A stretch of 55,186 nt of DNA from an uncultured Myxococcaceae bacterium (GCA_945952225.1 CAMFHP010000008.1:65798-120983), one strand, 5' to 3'; positions 16,222-24,885 are shown, counted from the stretch's first letter. Numbers and translations: made by a program. Notes: generated by a model not told the origin, from the letters alone.

Positions 16222-17124
16222 CTAACGCGCGCCCGCGTCGCCCGCCGCCGCAAAGCCAGGAACGGCCTCGCCCGGCACCGTCGGCACGCGCAGAAACCCG
16301 TGGCCCGACACCGCGTGGCAGCCGTTGCATCCAGCCGCCGTGGCGCTCCACGCCGCGCGAAACGCGCCGAGGTCGTCGCCCTCGCCCGCGCGCTTCAATG
16401 CGGCGAAGGGCCCTGCGAGAAAGCCCTGCGCGTGGGGCGCGAGGTCGACGGTCGTCTCGTCGGGCGCGCGCGCCGTGGGCAGCGCGTCGAGCTCCTCGTC
16501 GAGCTCGTGGAGCGCGTAGCGCGCGGCGTCTCGGTTGTCGGCGGCGAGGGCGCGGCCGAGCATCTCGAAGCGTGATCCGACGGTGTGCATGAGCGCGCCG
16601 TAGCGCACGGGCGGAGCGCCATCGTCGACGCACGCCACCGGGCGCGCGAGCACGGTGATGCTCGCGGGTTCGACTCCCATCGCGATGAGGGCGCGCACGG
16701 CGGCGCGGAGGCTCGCGGTGTCGGTGCAGTACGAGCGGCTCTCGGGGTCGAGCACCACGGCGCGCACGGTCGATCCGTCGTGGTCGACGCGCAGGCCGCC
16801 CGCGGTGCGCACGGGCGCGCCGTCGGCGAGCACCGGGTGGACGTACTCGTTGTGCGGCGCGCTCGCGGGCAGCGGCGCGAGGGCGAAGTGTCGGTCGAGT
16901 CCGAGCACGAACTTGAAGCGCTCGTTCGCGCGCAGGGCGAGCAGGTCGCGCGCACGCAACGGGCGGACGATGCGCGCGGGGTCTCCGCCCGACGCACGGA
17001 GCGCGGCTGCGAGGGGCGCGAGCGCGACGTGTGAGGCGTAGCGGAGGTCGTCGTCGACGGGCGCAGGGCCGCGGGAATGACAGGCCGTCGAGAGCACCAA
17101 CGCGAAGGCGAGGAGCGCGCGCAT
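16222..17124 (-). CDS. Lipoprotein with a single c-type haem site
   Basis: This encodes 300 residues. A lipoprotein signal ends in LSTAC (Cys at about 15). The central region is unassigned. Near the C-terminus AAGCNGCHAVSG contains a CxxCH haem-c attachment motif, with a Met/His sixth ligand not identified; the segment before it (LGAFRAAWSATAAG) fits a monohaem cytochrome-like helix, as in class II or DUF-type monohaem proteins. It probably faces the periplasm and transfers electrons or senses redox state. The ATG at 17124 precedes the signal peptide. It is divergent from the DUF2330 gene across 176 bases. Confidence 0.75.
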   Translation of the reverse strand: MRALLAFALVLSTACHSRGPAPVDDDLRYASHVALAPLAAALRASGGDPARIVRPLRARDLLALRANERFKFVLGLDRHFALAPLPASAPHNEYVHPVLADGAPVRTAGGLRVDHDGSTVRAVVLDPESRSYCTDTASLRAAVRALIAMGVEPASITVLARPVACVDDGAPPVRYGALMHTVGSRFEMLGRALAADNRDAARYALHELDEELDALPTARAPDETTVDLAPHAQGFLAGPFAALKRAGEGDDLGAFRAAWSATAAGCNGCHAVSGHGFLRVPTVPGEAVPGFAAAGDAGAR

Positions 17125-17205
17125 TGCCGACGGTTGTATCGCAACGCGCGTCGCAGATGCAGCGCCGACGGTGGCACAGCGCGGCGCAGCGGTTCGCGCG
17201 GAGTG

Positions 17206-17218
17206 CCTTGTTTCAAGG
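17206..17218. promoter_or_regulatory. Palindrome CCTTG-TTT-CAAGG in divergent promoter
   Basis: A perfect five-base inverted repeat with a T3 centre lies in the divergent region between the haem lipoprotein and DUF2330 genes. It resembles the elements at 11893-11904 and 24740-24752. Confidence 0.35.
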
Positions 17219-17300
17219 GCGGCGCCGTGATTGCAGTTGCAAGGGTCGGGCGACGTCTGCCGAGGGAGATCGGTCACGCACGACGCCGGAGGAGTCGACG

Positions 17301-18716
17301 ATGCGAGCGATGCGAACGGGTCTGCTGGCGGTGGTGCTCGCGACGGCGGGCGTGGCGATGGGCGCGCGGGAGGCGCAGGCGTGCGGCGGGTGTTTTGCGC
17401 CGCCGGGGGCCGCGCAGGTGGTGACCGACCACCGCATGGTGCTCGCGCTCTCGTCGACGCAGACGACGCTGTGGGACCAGTTTCAGTACTCGGGCAACCC
17501 CGAGGAGTTCTCGTGGATCCTGCCGATCCGGTACACCGACACGACGCGCGTCGAGCTCGCGAGCGACGACTTTCTCACGCTCGTTTCGAACGTCGGCGTC
17601 GCCGCGCTGCTGCAGCCCACGCCGCCGCCGTACCCCGCGGACTGCATGTTCCCGTACCCCACGGGCGGCGCGGCGGACGCGGCAGTCGACGCGAGCGCGG
17701 CCTTCGACAGCGGCGTCACGGTGCTGCGCCAGGAGGTCGTGGGACCCTACGCGGTGTCGATCCTGCGGGGCTCGTCGTCGACGGGGCTGCGCACGTGGCT
17801 GACGATGAACGGCTACACGATCCCGACGGCGCTCGACCCGGTGATCGACCACTACCTCGGGCTCTCGATGGACTTCGTCGCGCTGCGCCTCCGCGCGGGC
17901 AAGGGGCTCAACCGCATGTCGCCGGTGCGCGTGACCGTCGACGGGTACCAGCCGCGGCTGCCGCTGCGCATGATCGCGGCGGGCGTCGCCGACCACGTGG
18001 GGCTCTCGCTCACGGTGTTCGCGAACGCGCGCATCGAGGCGATGAACTTCCCCAACCTGGAGTTCACCGACGACGACTTCACCTACGACTGGAACAGCCC
18101 GCCGGACTTCACGCGCCTCTTCGTCTCGACCTTCGACACGCGCAACCGCGCGATGGGCGGCCGCCTCTGGCTCACCGAGTCGTCGATGGATCAGAACGCG
18201 ACGAGCCTCATGTTCCTCGCGCAGCGCCTCCCGCGTCGCACGCCCTTCGAAGCAGACGGCGGCATGGCCACGGCCACGCCCGAGAGCGACGTCGCGCTGG
18301 CCTTCATGGGCCTCGGTGCGAACGCGCGCATGACCCGCCTCCGCGCCGACCTCCCCGCGAGCGCGCTCGACCGCGACCTCGACCTCGCCGCCAGCGACCG
18401 CGGCACGCGCGACCGCTTCTACCGCTTCGGCCGCGAGCTCAACCGCCCCGCCGTGTCGATGTGTCCGTGGCGCTCCGACGGCGGCACCGTCGACGTGGCC
18501 GTGAGCAGCGACCTCGGCGCGCCCACGAGCGACGCGGCGATCCGCGATGGCGGCGCGAGCGATGCCTCGACGGCCCCGACGCCCGCGGAGTCGAGCGGCG
18601 GCGCGTCGTGCAGCGCGCAGGTCGGCCACGCAGGCAACGACCGCGGCGCCCTGTGGGTCGCGGGCCTCGCGCTCGCATCGCTCGTTCGCGTCGCACGTCG
18701 ACGTCGCGCGCGCTGA
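17301..18716 (+). CDS. DUF2330 protein with C-terminal sorting-like anchor
   Basis: This encodes 471 residues with a signal peptide (MRTGLLAVVLATAGVAMG, cleaved after EAQA). The mature start ACGGCFAPPG, followed by a D-HRM-LALS-TQT-LWDQ pattern and GNPEEFSWILPI, is the DUF2330 signature. The C-terminus reads Ser/Gly-rich, a Cys (GGASCSAQVG), a hydrophobic helix (ALWVAGLALASLV) and an Arg cluster. This resembles MYXO-CTERM-type sorting signals, so surface anchoring is likely. GGAGGAG upstream supports the ATG at 17301. The molecular role of DUF2330 is unknown. Confidence 0.9.
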   Translation: MRAMRTGLLAVVLATAGVAMGAREAQACGGCFAPPGAAQVVTDHRMVLALSSTQTTLWDQFQYSGNPEEFSWILPIRYTDTTRVELASDDFLTLVSNVGVAALLQPTPPPYPADCMFPYPTGGAADAAVDASAAFDSGVTVLRQEVVGPYAVSILRGSSSTGLRTWLTMNGYTIPTALDPVIDHYLGLSMDFVALRLRAGKGLNRMSPVRVTVDGYQPRLPLRMIAAGVADHVGLSLTVFANARIEAMNFPNLEFTDDDFTYDWNSPPDFTRLFVSTFDTRNRAMGGRLWLTESSMDQNATSLMFLAQRLPRRTPFEADGGMATATPESDVALAFMGLGANARMTRLRADLPASALDRDLDLAASDRGTRDRFYRFGRELNRPAVSMCPWRSDGGTVDVAVSSDLGAPTSDAAIRDGGASDASTAPTPAESSGGASCSAQVGHAGNDRGALWVAGLALASLVRVARRRRAR

Positions 18717-18804
18717 CCCCGCCGCGGCGGCCGCAGAAGATTGACAGCGCCGCCCGTTCGGCGCCCAGTGGAGGCGCGCGGCGCAACCCGCCACGCGCAC
18801 CCTC

Positions 18805-20163
18805 ATGCCCGTCGAACACGTACCGATCACGCTCGTGAAGGCAGGCGGCAGCGCGATGTTCTCGGCGTCGTGCGTCGCCGCGCTCGCGAAATGCGGCTAC
18901 AGCCCCGATGACTTCGGCACCTACGACGGCGTGCGCGCGCGCATCGAGGACGCCCAGAGGAAGGTGAGCGAGATGCAGGCCGCGGGGCAGCCCGTGCCGC
19001 CCGAGCTCCAACGTCTCGCGGAGTGTCAGTCGGGGCACATCGGAATGAACACCTGCCGCCAGCGGCAGCGCGGCAACCCCTGCTCCAACGTGGTCGACGG
19101 CTACTACGCGAACGGCGCCGCGTGCATGCCGCACCAGGGCGGCGCCTTCGATTCGAAGGGCAACTTCGACCTCCAGACCGAGCACGGGCGATACACCGCG
19201 GCGGAGTACAACGCGCCCGCGCAGCGCGGCCTCGACGGCGGCGCGTCACGTCCGCGCGATCCCGTCACCCATCGCATCGAGCCCGGCGGGTCGGGCGCGG
19301 GCGGCGCGGGCGAGACGGCGCGACCGCCCGAGCACTACCCCGCCGCGCAGATGCGCGAAGACGAGAAGGCCCGCGTGCGAGAGCTCCTCGCGCGTCGCGA
19401 GCAGGAGCAGGCCCAGCGGACGCAGGCGTCGGCGCAGGGTGCGGGCCAGTCGGGCGCCACGGGCCCCGCGGCGGGCACGGGCCCCGCGAGCGGCACGGCG
19501 GCGGCGTCGAGCGCGTCGGACAAGGCGCCCGCCTCGATGACCAGCGCTGCCGACGAGGCCGCGGAGTGCGTCATGGCCTTTCGCGAGGCCATGGAGCAAC
19601 AGATGCGGAAGAAGTGCCTCGACGACGAGGCGAGCAACCGCGCGGTGGCCAACGGCGGTCCCAACCGCACGCCCGCCGAGGGTGCGCAGCATCGGCAGCA
19701 GCTCCGCGATCGCGTGAAGGCCGCGGAGGCCGAGGTCGACACCGCGCGCGACGCGATGCAATCGCAGCGCAGCACCCTCTCGGGGGCCACACGGCGGGTC
19801 AACCGCGAGAGCGAGGCGTGGCGTCAGGCCGAGGCCGCGCACACGGCGAACCCGACGCCGGAGTCCGACGCGGCGCGCAGGGCGGCTGCCGAACGGGTGA
19901 TGGCCGCGCAGGCGGCGCAGCGCACGGAGCGGCGATCGCTCGACTATCACCTCGCCGAGCTCGACGCGGCGGAGCGCAGGGCGGGCCAGGCGCGTCGCAC
20001 GTCGAGCCGCGCGGAGAACGCGAACTGCCTCGCGGACCAGGCCGGCGCGATTCGCGCGAGCGGCGGCGAGGTGTCGGGCGGACGCCGCGACGGACGCGCC
20101 CCGAGCACACGTCAGGGCGACGACACGGGCGCCGAGGGCGAGAACGAGCAGGCCGCGTTCTGA
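18805..20163 (+). CDS. Cys/His-motif protein with coiled-coil tail, candidate toxin-like effector
   Basis: This encodes 452 residues without a signal peptide. Residues about 73-135 hold a compact Cys/His set: H78, N82, C84, C93, G-Y-Y at 99-101, C107, H110 and TEHGRYT around H127. The spacing (GH--MN-C, then NPCSN--DGYYANGAACMPHQG, then EHG) recalls small deaminase- or nuclease-like toxin modules of polymorphic toxins, but I cannot assign a family. The rest is Glu/Arg/Ala-rich, partly coiled coil, with an Ala/Gly/Ser-rich linker. Two plus-strand genes follow after 29 and 17 bases. TTGACA at 18741-18746 is a possible -35 element. Confidence 0.6.
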   Translation: MPVEHVPITLVKAGGSAMFSASCVAALAKCGYSPDDFGTYDGVRARIEDAQRKVSEMQAAGQPVPPELQRLAECQSGHIGMNTCRQRQRGNPCSNVVDGYYANGAACMPHQGGAFDSKGNFDLQTEHGRYTAAEYNAPAQRGLDGGASRPRDPVTHRIEPGGSGAGGAGETARPPEHYPAAQMREDEKARVRELLARREQEQAQRTQASAQGAGQSGATGPAAGTGPASGTAAASSASDKAPASMTSAADEAAECVMAFREAMEQQMRKKCLDDEASNRAVANGGPNRTPAEGAQHRQQLRDRVKAAEAEVDTARDAMQSQRSTLSGATRRVNRESEAWRQAEAAHTANPTPESDAARRAAAERVMAAQAAQRTERRSLDYHLAELDAAERRAGQARRTSSRAENANCLADQAGAIRASGGEVSGGRRDGRAPSTRQGDDTGAEGENEQAAF

Positions 20164-20192
20164 TCGCGGCGCACACGCAGGAGCGAGACACG

Positions 20193-21092
20193 GTGACGAG
20201 CGGAGCGCACTACGCAACGACGATGAAGTTCAACCAGGCGAGCGGCCCCCACGCGCTCGACTTCGCGGCCACCGTGGCCCGTTGGCGTGCGGGCGAGGCG
20301 CCCACGCAGGAGAACGGCGAGGTGTGCGTCGTCGCCGTACGCGGGCCGAAGCTCCATCTGCTCTACCGCGAGGGCGGGCTCATGCATGGGCTCTGGCGCA
20401 GCGACGCGGGACGCATCCACGTCACCACGCTCGGCCGCGCGCACACGTTCACCCCCGACGGTGACGGCTGGCGCCGCGCGACGAGTCCGCTGCCGGGCAT
20501 CTACACCGCGTTGTGGGGCGCAGACGAAGACTGCGTGTTCGGCGTCGGGCTCCACGACACCGCGCGCTGGGACGGCACCGCGTGGCGTACGGAGCCCTCG
20601 CCCGGCCCGATGCTCGCGATCCACGGCGCGTCGCGTGACCTGGTGCTCGGCGTCGGCCTCCGCGGGCTTGTGGCGCGCTGGGACGGCGCCGCGTGGCGTG
20701 CCCTCGAACCGCCCTGCGACGACGACCTCGTCGCCGTGCACGTCGCGGGTGACGACGACGTGTGGGCCCTCGACGCGAAGGGAACGATCTACAGCGGCGG
20801 TCTCCTGGGGCTCCGGCCCGTGCTCGCGACGGGCAAGAAGCTCCGCGCGGTCGCGCGCTTCCAGGGCGCGGTCTGGGTCGCGGTCGATGGCGAGGGCCTC
20901 TTTCGCATCGAGCTCGGCGCGCTGAAGCTCGCGAAGGACACCTTCAAGCCCGTGCGCCTCGAAGCCCGCGGCGAGCTCCTCTGCGCCTCGCCCGAGGCCA
21001 TCGTCGGCACCCGCGACGGCGCGGCCTTCAAGGGCACCGTGCTCAAGGCCGCGGTCGCCGTGATCGAGCCCACCGCGCCCCTCGGCGCGTGA
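20193..21092 (+). CDS. Hypothetical beta-propeller protein
   Basis: This encodes 299 residues, soluble. Repeated blades of form G-D-V-GVG--G---R-DG-AW--- (for example FGVGLHDTARWDGTAWR, LGVGLRGLVARWDGAAWR, VWALDAKGTIY) indicate a small beta-propeller of the kind found in WD/Kelch-like or photosystem-assembly-like repeats. The GTG at 20193 is preferred because AGGAG lies at 20179-20183, nine bases before it; the ATG at 20223 has no Shine-Dalgarno sequence. It is probably co-transcribed with the upstream Cys/His protein, so it could be its binding or protective partner; that is inference. Confidence 0.7.
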   Translation: MTSGAHYATTMKFNQASGPHALDFAATVARWRAGEAPTQENGEVCVVAVRGPKLHLLYREGGLMHGLWRSDAGRIHVTTLGRAHTFTPDGDGWRRATSPLPGIYTALWGADEDCVFGVGLHDTARWDGTAWRTEPSPGPMLAIHGASRDLVLGVGLRGLVARWDGAAWRALEPPCDDDLVAVHVAGDDDVWALDAKGTIYSGGLLGLRPVLATGKKLRAVARFQGAVWVAVDGEGLFRIELGALKLAKDTFKPVRLEARGELLCASPEAIVGTRDGAAFKGTVLKAAVAVIEPTAPLGA

Positions 21093-21109
21093 CCGGAGAC
21101 GCGCGACCC

Positions 21110-21481
21110 ATGGGACGTTTTCTGTGCATGGCGAGGCGCGGCGAGGCCGTGGCGACGCGCGGCTTTCACGACAGCGACCTCGACGACGACCCGCGCGTGG
21201 TGGTCGACGGCTACGAGGCGCCCGCGGGTCTCCTCGCCGACGAGCGCTTCGAGAGTGACCTGATGCTCGACGGCCTTCGCAGTCTCGACGTGGTGACCGT
21301 CGAGGGCGACCGCGTGGGCCCCGGGTGGTTCCCCGCGTCGAGCCGCGTGCTGGAGCCTGCGGAGGTCGAGCGCATCGCCGCGGGGCCCTGGCTCGCACGA
21401 CTCGCGTCCGTGGGCGACGAGCACGAGCGTCGACGCGCCACCGAGATCCTCGAATCGGTGAACGGGCTGCCGCCCGCGTGA
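21110..21481 (+). CDS. Hypothetical small acidic protein
   Basis: This encodes 123 residues, soluble and acidic (FHDSDLDDDPRVVVDGYE). It starts 17 bases after the propeller gene and converges on the WD40 gene 29 bases later. No family is recognised. As the last gene of a three-gene run behind the Cys/His protein, it is a candidate accessory or immunity protein, by context only. Confidence 0.6.
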   Translation: MGRFLCMARRGEAVATRGFHDSDLDDDPRVVVDGYEAPAGLLADERFESDLMLDGLRSLDVVTVEGDRVGPGWFPASSRVLEPAEVERIAAGPWLARLASVGDEHERRRATEILESVNGLPPA

Positions 21482-21510
21482 TCGAACGCGTCGCCGATCG
21501 CCCGCGGTGA

Positions 21511-22518
21511 CTACGCCTTCGGGTCGACCGGCACCCGGGCCACGCGCCCGCTCGCGCAGCCCACGTAGAGCGCGCGCTCCGCGGGGTCGAGGCACAGCGC
21601 GCTCACGGTCTCGCCCGCAGGGAGCGTGAGCGCGCGGGTGAGTCCGTCACGCGCGTGGAGCCCCACGGCCACGCCGCGGTCGCGCGCGAAGGTGCACGCG
21701 AAGACCGCATCGCCCGTGACCGCGCGGGCCATGGACTCCACCGGCGCCGTGAGCCACGTCGCGGCGTCGGCGCGCGCGAGCTCCCAGCGCAGGAGCACGC
21801 GGCCGTCACACACCACGAGCCACCGCTCGCTGAACACGCAGCGCTCGCGATGCAGCGGAATCGCCACGGGCCCCGACTGCTTGAGAAAGCGCAGCGCGCG
21901 GATGTCGTGGCAACGCCCATCGGAGACCGCGTAGCGGTAGAGCGCGCTGCGGGCCCTGCCCGTGCGGCCCTCGCGCACGCCGCCGAGCAGCAGCACCTCG
22001 CGACCGTCAGCGGTGAAGCGTCCGAGCGCGTGCACCTCGCCCGCGCCGGGCGCCGTGAGCGGGAGCGTGGTGCCCGTCGAGAGCTCCACGAGCTGCACGG
22101 CGCCGTGCTCGTCGCCGCACGCGGGGAGCCACCAGCGCGCGTCGGGCGACAGGGAAGAACGCTCGACGCGAGCGCCGCGGAGGGGGCGGCGTGAGGGCGT
22201 CCACGCGCAGTCGAGGGCGTCGCCGCGCGCGAGGTCGAAGGGCCACAGTTCGAAGCCCTCGCCCACCGCGTAGAGGAGCCGTCCGTCGGGCGCGAAGAGC
22301 ACGTGCCGCGCGTCGCATTCGAACTGCCAGCGGAGCGATCCGTCGGCGAGGTCCCACACGCGCACGGCCCGGTCGGCGCCCGCGCTCGCGACGAGCGATC
22401 CGTCGGGAGACACCGCGAGCGAGAGCACCGCGCCCTCGTGCCACGGCGCGCGCACGCGGGCGCTCTCGGGGTGGTCGAGCCAGGCCTGCTCCGGTGCGAG
22501 GGGGTCGATGCGATCCAC
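21511..22518 (-). CDS. WD40-repeat protein
   Basis: This encodes 335 residues. The N-terminal repeat (HEGAVLSLAVSPDGSLVASA, then GADRAVRVWD) is a clear WD40 blade; later blades are degenerate (FAPDGRLLYAVGEG, LSPDARWWLPACGD, LDPAERALYVGCASGRV). A seven-bladed propeller is likely. No signal peptide is seen, so it is probably cytoplasmic and acts as a binding scaffold. It starts 12 bases after the alpha/beta hydrolase gene, so the two should be one transcript. Confidence 0.8.
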   Translation of the reverse strand: MDRIDPLAPEQAWLDHPESARVRAPWHEGAVLSLAVSPDGSLVASAGADRAVRVWDLADGSLRWQFECDARHVLFAPDGRLLYAVGEGFELWPFDLARGDALDCAWTPSRRPLRGARVERSSLSPDARWWLPACGDEHGAVQLVELSTGTTLPLTAPGAGEVHALGRFTADGREVLLLGGVREGRTGRARSALYRYAVSDGRCHDIRALRFLKQSGPVAIPLHRERCVFSERWLVVCDGRVLLRWELARADAATWLTAPVESMARAVTGDAVFACTFARDRGVAVGLHARDGLTRALTLPAGETVSALCLDPAERALYVGCASGRVARVPVDPKA

Positions 22519-22530
22519 CGCGGGCGACGG

Positions 22531-24225
22531 TCACATACGCGGCGTCGCGGAGCCAGCGGTCGCTGCGCGCACGAACGAGAACACCCGCGCGGGCACGGGG
22601 TTTCGCGCGTCGTCGTCGTCGCCCGTGAGCGGGTCGAGATGCGTCATGCGGGCCATGTGCACGGCCTGAAATGCGCGCGCGTCGCTGCGCGTCGCCCCCG
22701 CCGCCGGAAGGTCGCTGCCGATGGTCGGCGCCACGCGCATCCGCACGCGCTCGTACGCCTCGGCGCTGCCCACGAGCGCCGCGGAGATGCCCAGAACGGG
22801 CACGTCGATCTCGCCGCCGTGCATCACCCGCAGGCCCTCGCGCACCTGCCACGATGAGGCTCCGTAGCGCAGCGTTCCCACCGCCGACGCGTCGAGCGAG
22901 AGCCGCGAGGGAAAGTACCACTCGCCGAAGTTCGTCGGCGTCAGCGCCCACGCGTTGGCGGCCCCGATGCGCGAGGTGAACTCCGCGGGCGTGACCGCCG
23001 TCGCGTCGCGCCAGGTGAAGGTGTCGGTGCCGTTCGCGGGCGTGGTGAGCATCTCGCGCGGATCGAACACGTTGGCCCCCATGCGCAGCGCGCCGCCCGC
23101 GGGTGCGCCCATCGACATGCGCGCGAAGCCCAGCGGACACGAGGCCTCGTCGAAGGCGAAGCCCAGCGCCGCCGCGTTGCTCATGCGCGGCACCTCGGAG
23201 AGACCGAGCAGCACACGAAAGAGTCCGTCGCGCGCGTTGTCGTCGACGATCGCGTCGGGCGCGAGGCGGGCCCTGCGCGCGGTGATCTCCGACACGACGA
23301 GCGCCTGCACGCCGAGGATCGGAAGCGCCGTAAAATAAGGGCCGCGCGCACGGAGCGTCGCGAGGTTGGTGCTGCCAAATCCGCCCGGCGCGGTGACGCC
23401 CGCGGTGAGGTACTGGGCCTCGGTGATCTCCGTTCCGCCCGCCACGCCGTCGACCATCGCGAGGCCCGCGAGGGTGCGGTAGCCGGGCGTTCCGTCGAAG
23501 TCCCACGCGGCGTAGGCCTCGACGATCGTGGCCCCGAGCGAGTGCCCGAGGAGCACCACGCGATGGCGCGCGTCGGTCACGCGGTCGATCACCGCGCGGA
23601 GGTCGCGCACGAGCGTGGCCATGCCCCACTCGGCCATGTACGAGAGCGCAGGATCGGTGGCCGTGAGGTAGCCCGCGAAGGCGCGTCCGCCGACGGTCAC
23701 GTCGTTCGAGAGGTAGTAGCGCGCGGCGACCTCGGGGTTGTTGAGGGCGTCGGCCGCGTCCATGCCGCGCAGGTCTTCGAGGAGGTTGCTGCGGCGGTCG
23801 ATCACCCACACCTCGACGGGCTCGGACGCGGCGGTTCCGCGCTTCACGAGGGCGCGTGCGAGGGCGTCGAAGCTCCCTGCGCCGCCGAGGAATCCGGGCA
23901 TCGCGACCACCACCGCGCGGGGCTCTCCCGCGGCGCCGTCGGGCCGATAGCGGATCACCTGCACGCGGTTGAGCGTCTCGGGCGTCGACGCGCGCGTGCT
24001 CGGATTGGCAGGGGCCGCGGGCACGGTCACGAGCTCCACGTCGCGGCGCACGCCGGGCTCGGCCAGCACGCTGCGCGGGGGCTCGGTGTAGGGGTAGTCG
24101 GGCGTCGCGGGCGCATCGACGACCGCGTCACGCGCGGCGTCGACGGCGGCGTCGGAGGGCGCGGGCGAAGGGTCCGACGAGCAGGCGGCGACGAGGCAGA
24201 GCGGGAGCAGCGGGCGCAGGCGCAT
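22531..24225 (-). CDS. Alpha/beta-hydrolase lipoprotein
   Basis: This encodes 564 residues. A lipoprotein signal ends in LVAAC (Cys15), followed by an Asp/Ala/Pro-rich linker. The catalytic domain shows a PGFLGGAGSFDALARALVKRG oxyanion-loop region and the nucleophile elbow GHSLG at about residues 223-227. It is therefore probably an outer-membrane-associated esterase, lipase or related hydrolase; the substrate is unknown. CCGGTACTCC lies 9 bases before the ATG and no Shine-Dalgarno sequence is seen. The WD40 gene follows. Confidence 0.85.
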   Translation of the reverse strand: MRLRPLLPLCLVAACSSDPSPAPSDAAVDAARDAVVDAPATPDYPYTEPPRSVLAEPGVRRDVELVTVPAAPANPSTRASTPETLNRVQVIRYRPDGAAGEPRAVVVAMPGFLGGAGSFDALARALVKRGTAASEPVEVWVIDRRSNLLEDLRGMDAADALNNPEVAARYYLSNDVTVGGRAFAGYLTATDPALSYMAEWGMATLVRDLRAVIDRVTDARHRVVLLGHSLGATIVEAYAAWDFDGTPGYRTLAGLAMVDGVAGGTEITEAQYLTAGVTAPGGFGSTNLATLRARGPYFTALPILGVQALVVSEITARRARLAPDAIVDDNARDGLFRVLLGLSEVPRMSNAAALGFAFDEASCPLGFARMSMGAPAGGALRMGANVFDPREMLTTPANGTDTFTWRDATAVTPAEFTSRIGAANAWALTPTNFGEWYFPSRLSLDASAVGTLRYGASSWQVREGLRVMHGGEIDVPVLGISAALVGSAEAYERVRMRVAPTIGSDLPAAGATRSDARAFQAVHMARMTHLDPLTGDDDDARNPVPARVFSFVRAATAGSATPRM

Positions 24226-24234
24226 GACCCCGTT

Positions 24235-24244
24235 GGAGTACCGG
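24235..24244 (-). promoter_or_regulatory. CCGGTACTCC element before hydrolase gene
   Basis: The element ends 9 bases before the ATG at 24225, in the same position as the GCGGTANNNT sites, but the consensus T is C. Confidence 0.3.
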
Positions 24245-24246
24245 AA

Positions 24247-24714
24247 TCACCCTGCGGATGCAGCGTTTCCGACGAGGGGAGGTGCGCCGAAGAGGCCGAT
24301 GAGCACCACGCCCACCGCGGCCACGCAGAGCGCGGCGAACACCGGCGCCACGTCGCTCCCGAGCGTGAAGCACATCGTCGCGAGCAGCGTGGGGAACTGC
24401 ACCACCGACGCGGCCACGTAGAGCGCCACGGTGTCGGTCGACGCGCGGGCGTTGCGGTCTTCGCGCTTCTCCGCGAGCCGTTCGACCATGCGCCGATGGA
24501 TCACCCGATGCGCGGGCACGCCCACCATCGCAGCCACGCACGTCACCGCGAGGAGCGCCCACGCGACCGGCGTGAGAAAGGGGTTCAGGAGCACGCGCAT
24601 CTCGCGCATGTCGGCGGTGAAGGTCAGCCGACGGATGGCGGTCTCCGCCGCGAGCGAGGCGGGCGACGAGACGGCGAGCACGGCCACGAGCACGCTGCGA
24701 CGCGGGGGCGACAC
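24247..24714 (-). CDS. Small membrane protein, unknown function
   Basis: This encodes 155 residues with three hydrophobic segments (an N-terminal signal-like one, one around FLTPVAWALLAVTCVAAMVG, and a C-terminal pair from TDTVALYVAASVVQFP to VGVVLIGLFG), separated by a charged cytoplasmic loop (HRRMVERLAEKREDRN). It is therefore an inner-membrane protein. No motif allows a function. The start is a GTG at 24714 with TACCGT 7 bases upstream. It is divergent from the SSB-tail protein gene. Confidence 0.65.
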   Translation of the reverse strand: MSPPRRSVLVAVLAVSSPASLAAETAIRRLTFTADMREMRVLLNPFLTPVAWALLAVTCVAAMVGVPAHRVIHRRMVERLAEKREDRNARASTDTVALYVAASVVQFPTLLATMCFTLGSDVAPVFAALCVAAVGVVLIGLFGAPPLVGNAASAG

Positions 24715-24721
24715 GGCGCCG

Positions 24722-24733
24722 ACGGTACACCGC
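24722..24733 (-). promoter_or_regulatory. TACCGT element 7 bases before GTG start
   Basis: On the minus strand GCGGTGTACCGT ends 7 bases before the GTG at 24714, which fits a leaderless promoter -10 element. Confidence 0.35.
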
Positions 24734-24739
24734 GCGGGG

Positions 24740-24752
24740 CCTGTTTTTCAGG
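24740..24752. promoter_or_regulatory. Palindrome CCTG-TTTTT-CAGG
   Basis: This is the third T-looped short palindrome in a divergent promoter region of this window. Its role is unknown. Confidence 0.3.
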
Positions 24753-24762
24753 GCGTTGGCGT

Positions 24763-24779
24763 GTGACGTACCCTGTCAC
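24763..24779. promoter_or_regulatory. Inverted repeat GTGAC-N7-GTCAC upstream of SSB-tail gene
   Basis: A perfect five-base inverted repeat with a seven-base spacer lies 114 bases upstream of the ATG at 24893 and could be an operator. A TACGGT -10-like sequence is at 24811-24816. Confidence 0.35.
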
Positions 24780-24861
24780 CCCTGAACTGGCGTGCGGGTG
24801 CGGGCTTGCGTACGGTCGCCGCTCCTCGCAACGGGCGCCCTCGCAGCGCGCCCGTCGGGGC

Positions 24862-24885
24862 CAACGGACCAACGGAGCAACGGAC
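24862..24885 (+). repeat. Three tandem octamers CAACGGAN before SSB-tail gene
   Basis: CAACGGAC, CAACGGAG and CAACGGAC follow each other without gap and end 7 bases before the ATG at 24893. They occupy the ribosome-binding region, where no standard Shine-Dalgarno sequence is otherwise present. Confidence 0.55.

Noticed and set aside
16204-16229. TTGACG followed by TAACGC as a promoter
   Set aside because: The spacing is only 14 bases, it runs into the convergent haem lipoprotein gene, and no plus-strand gene starts nearby.
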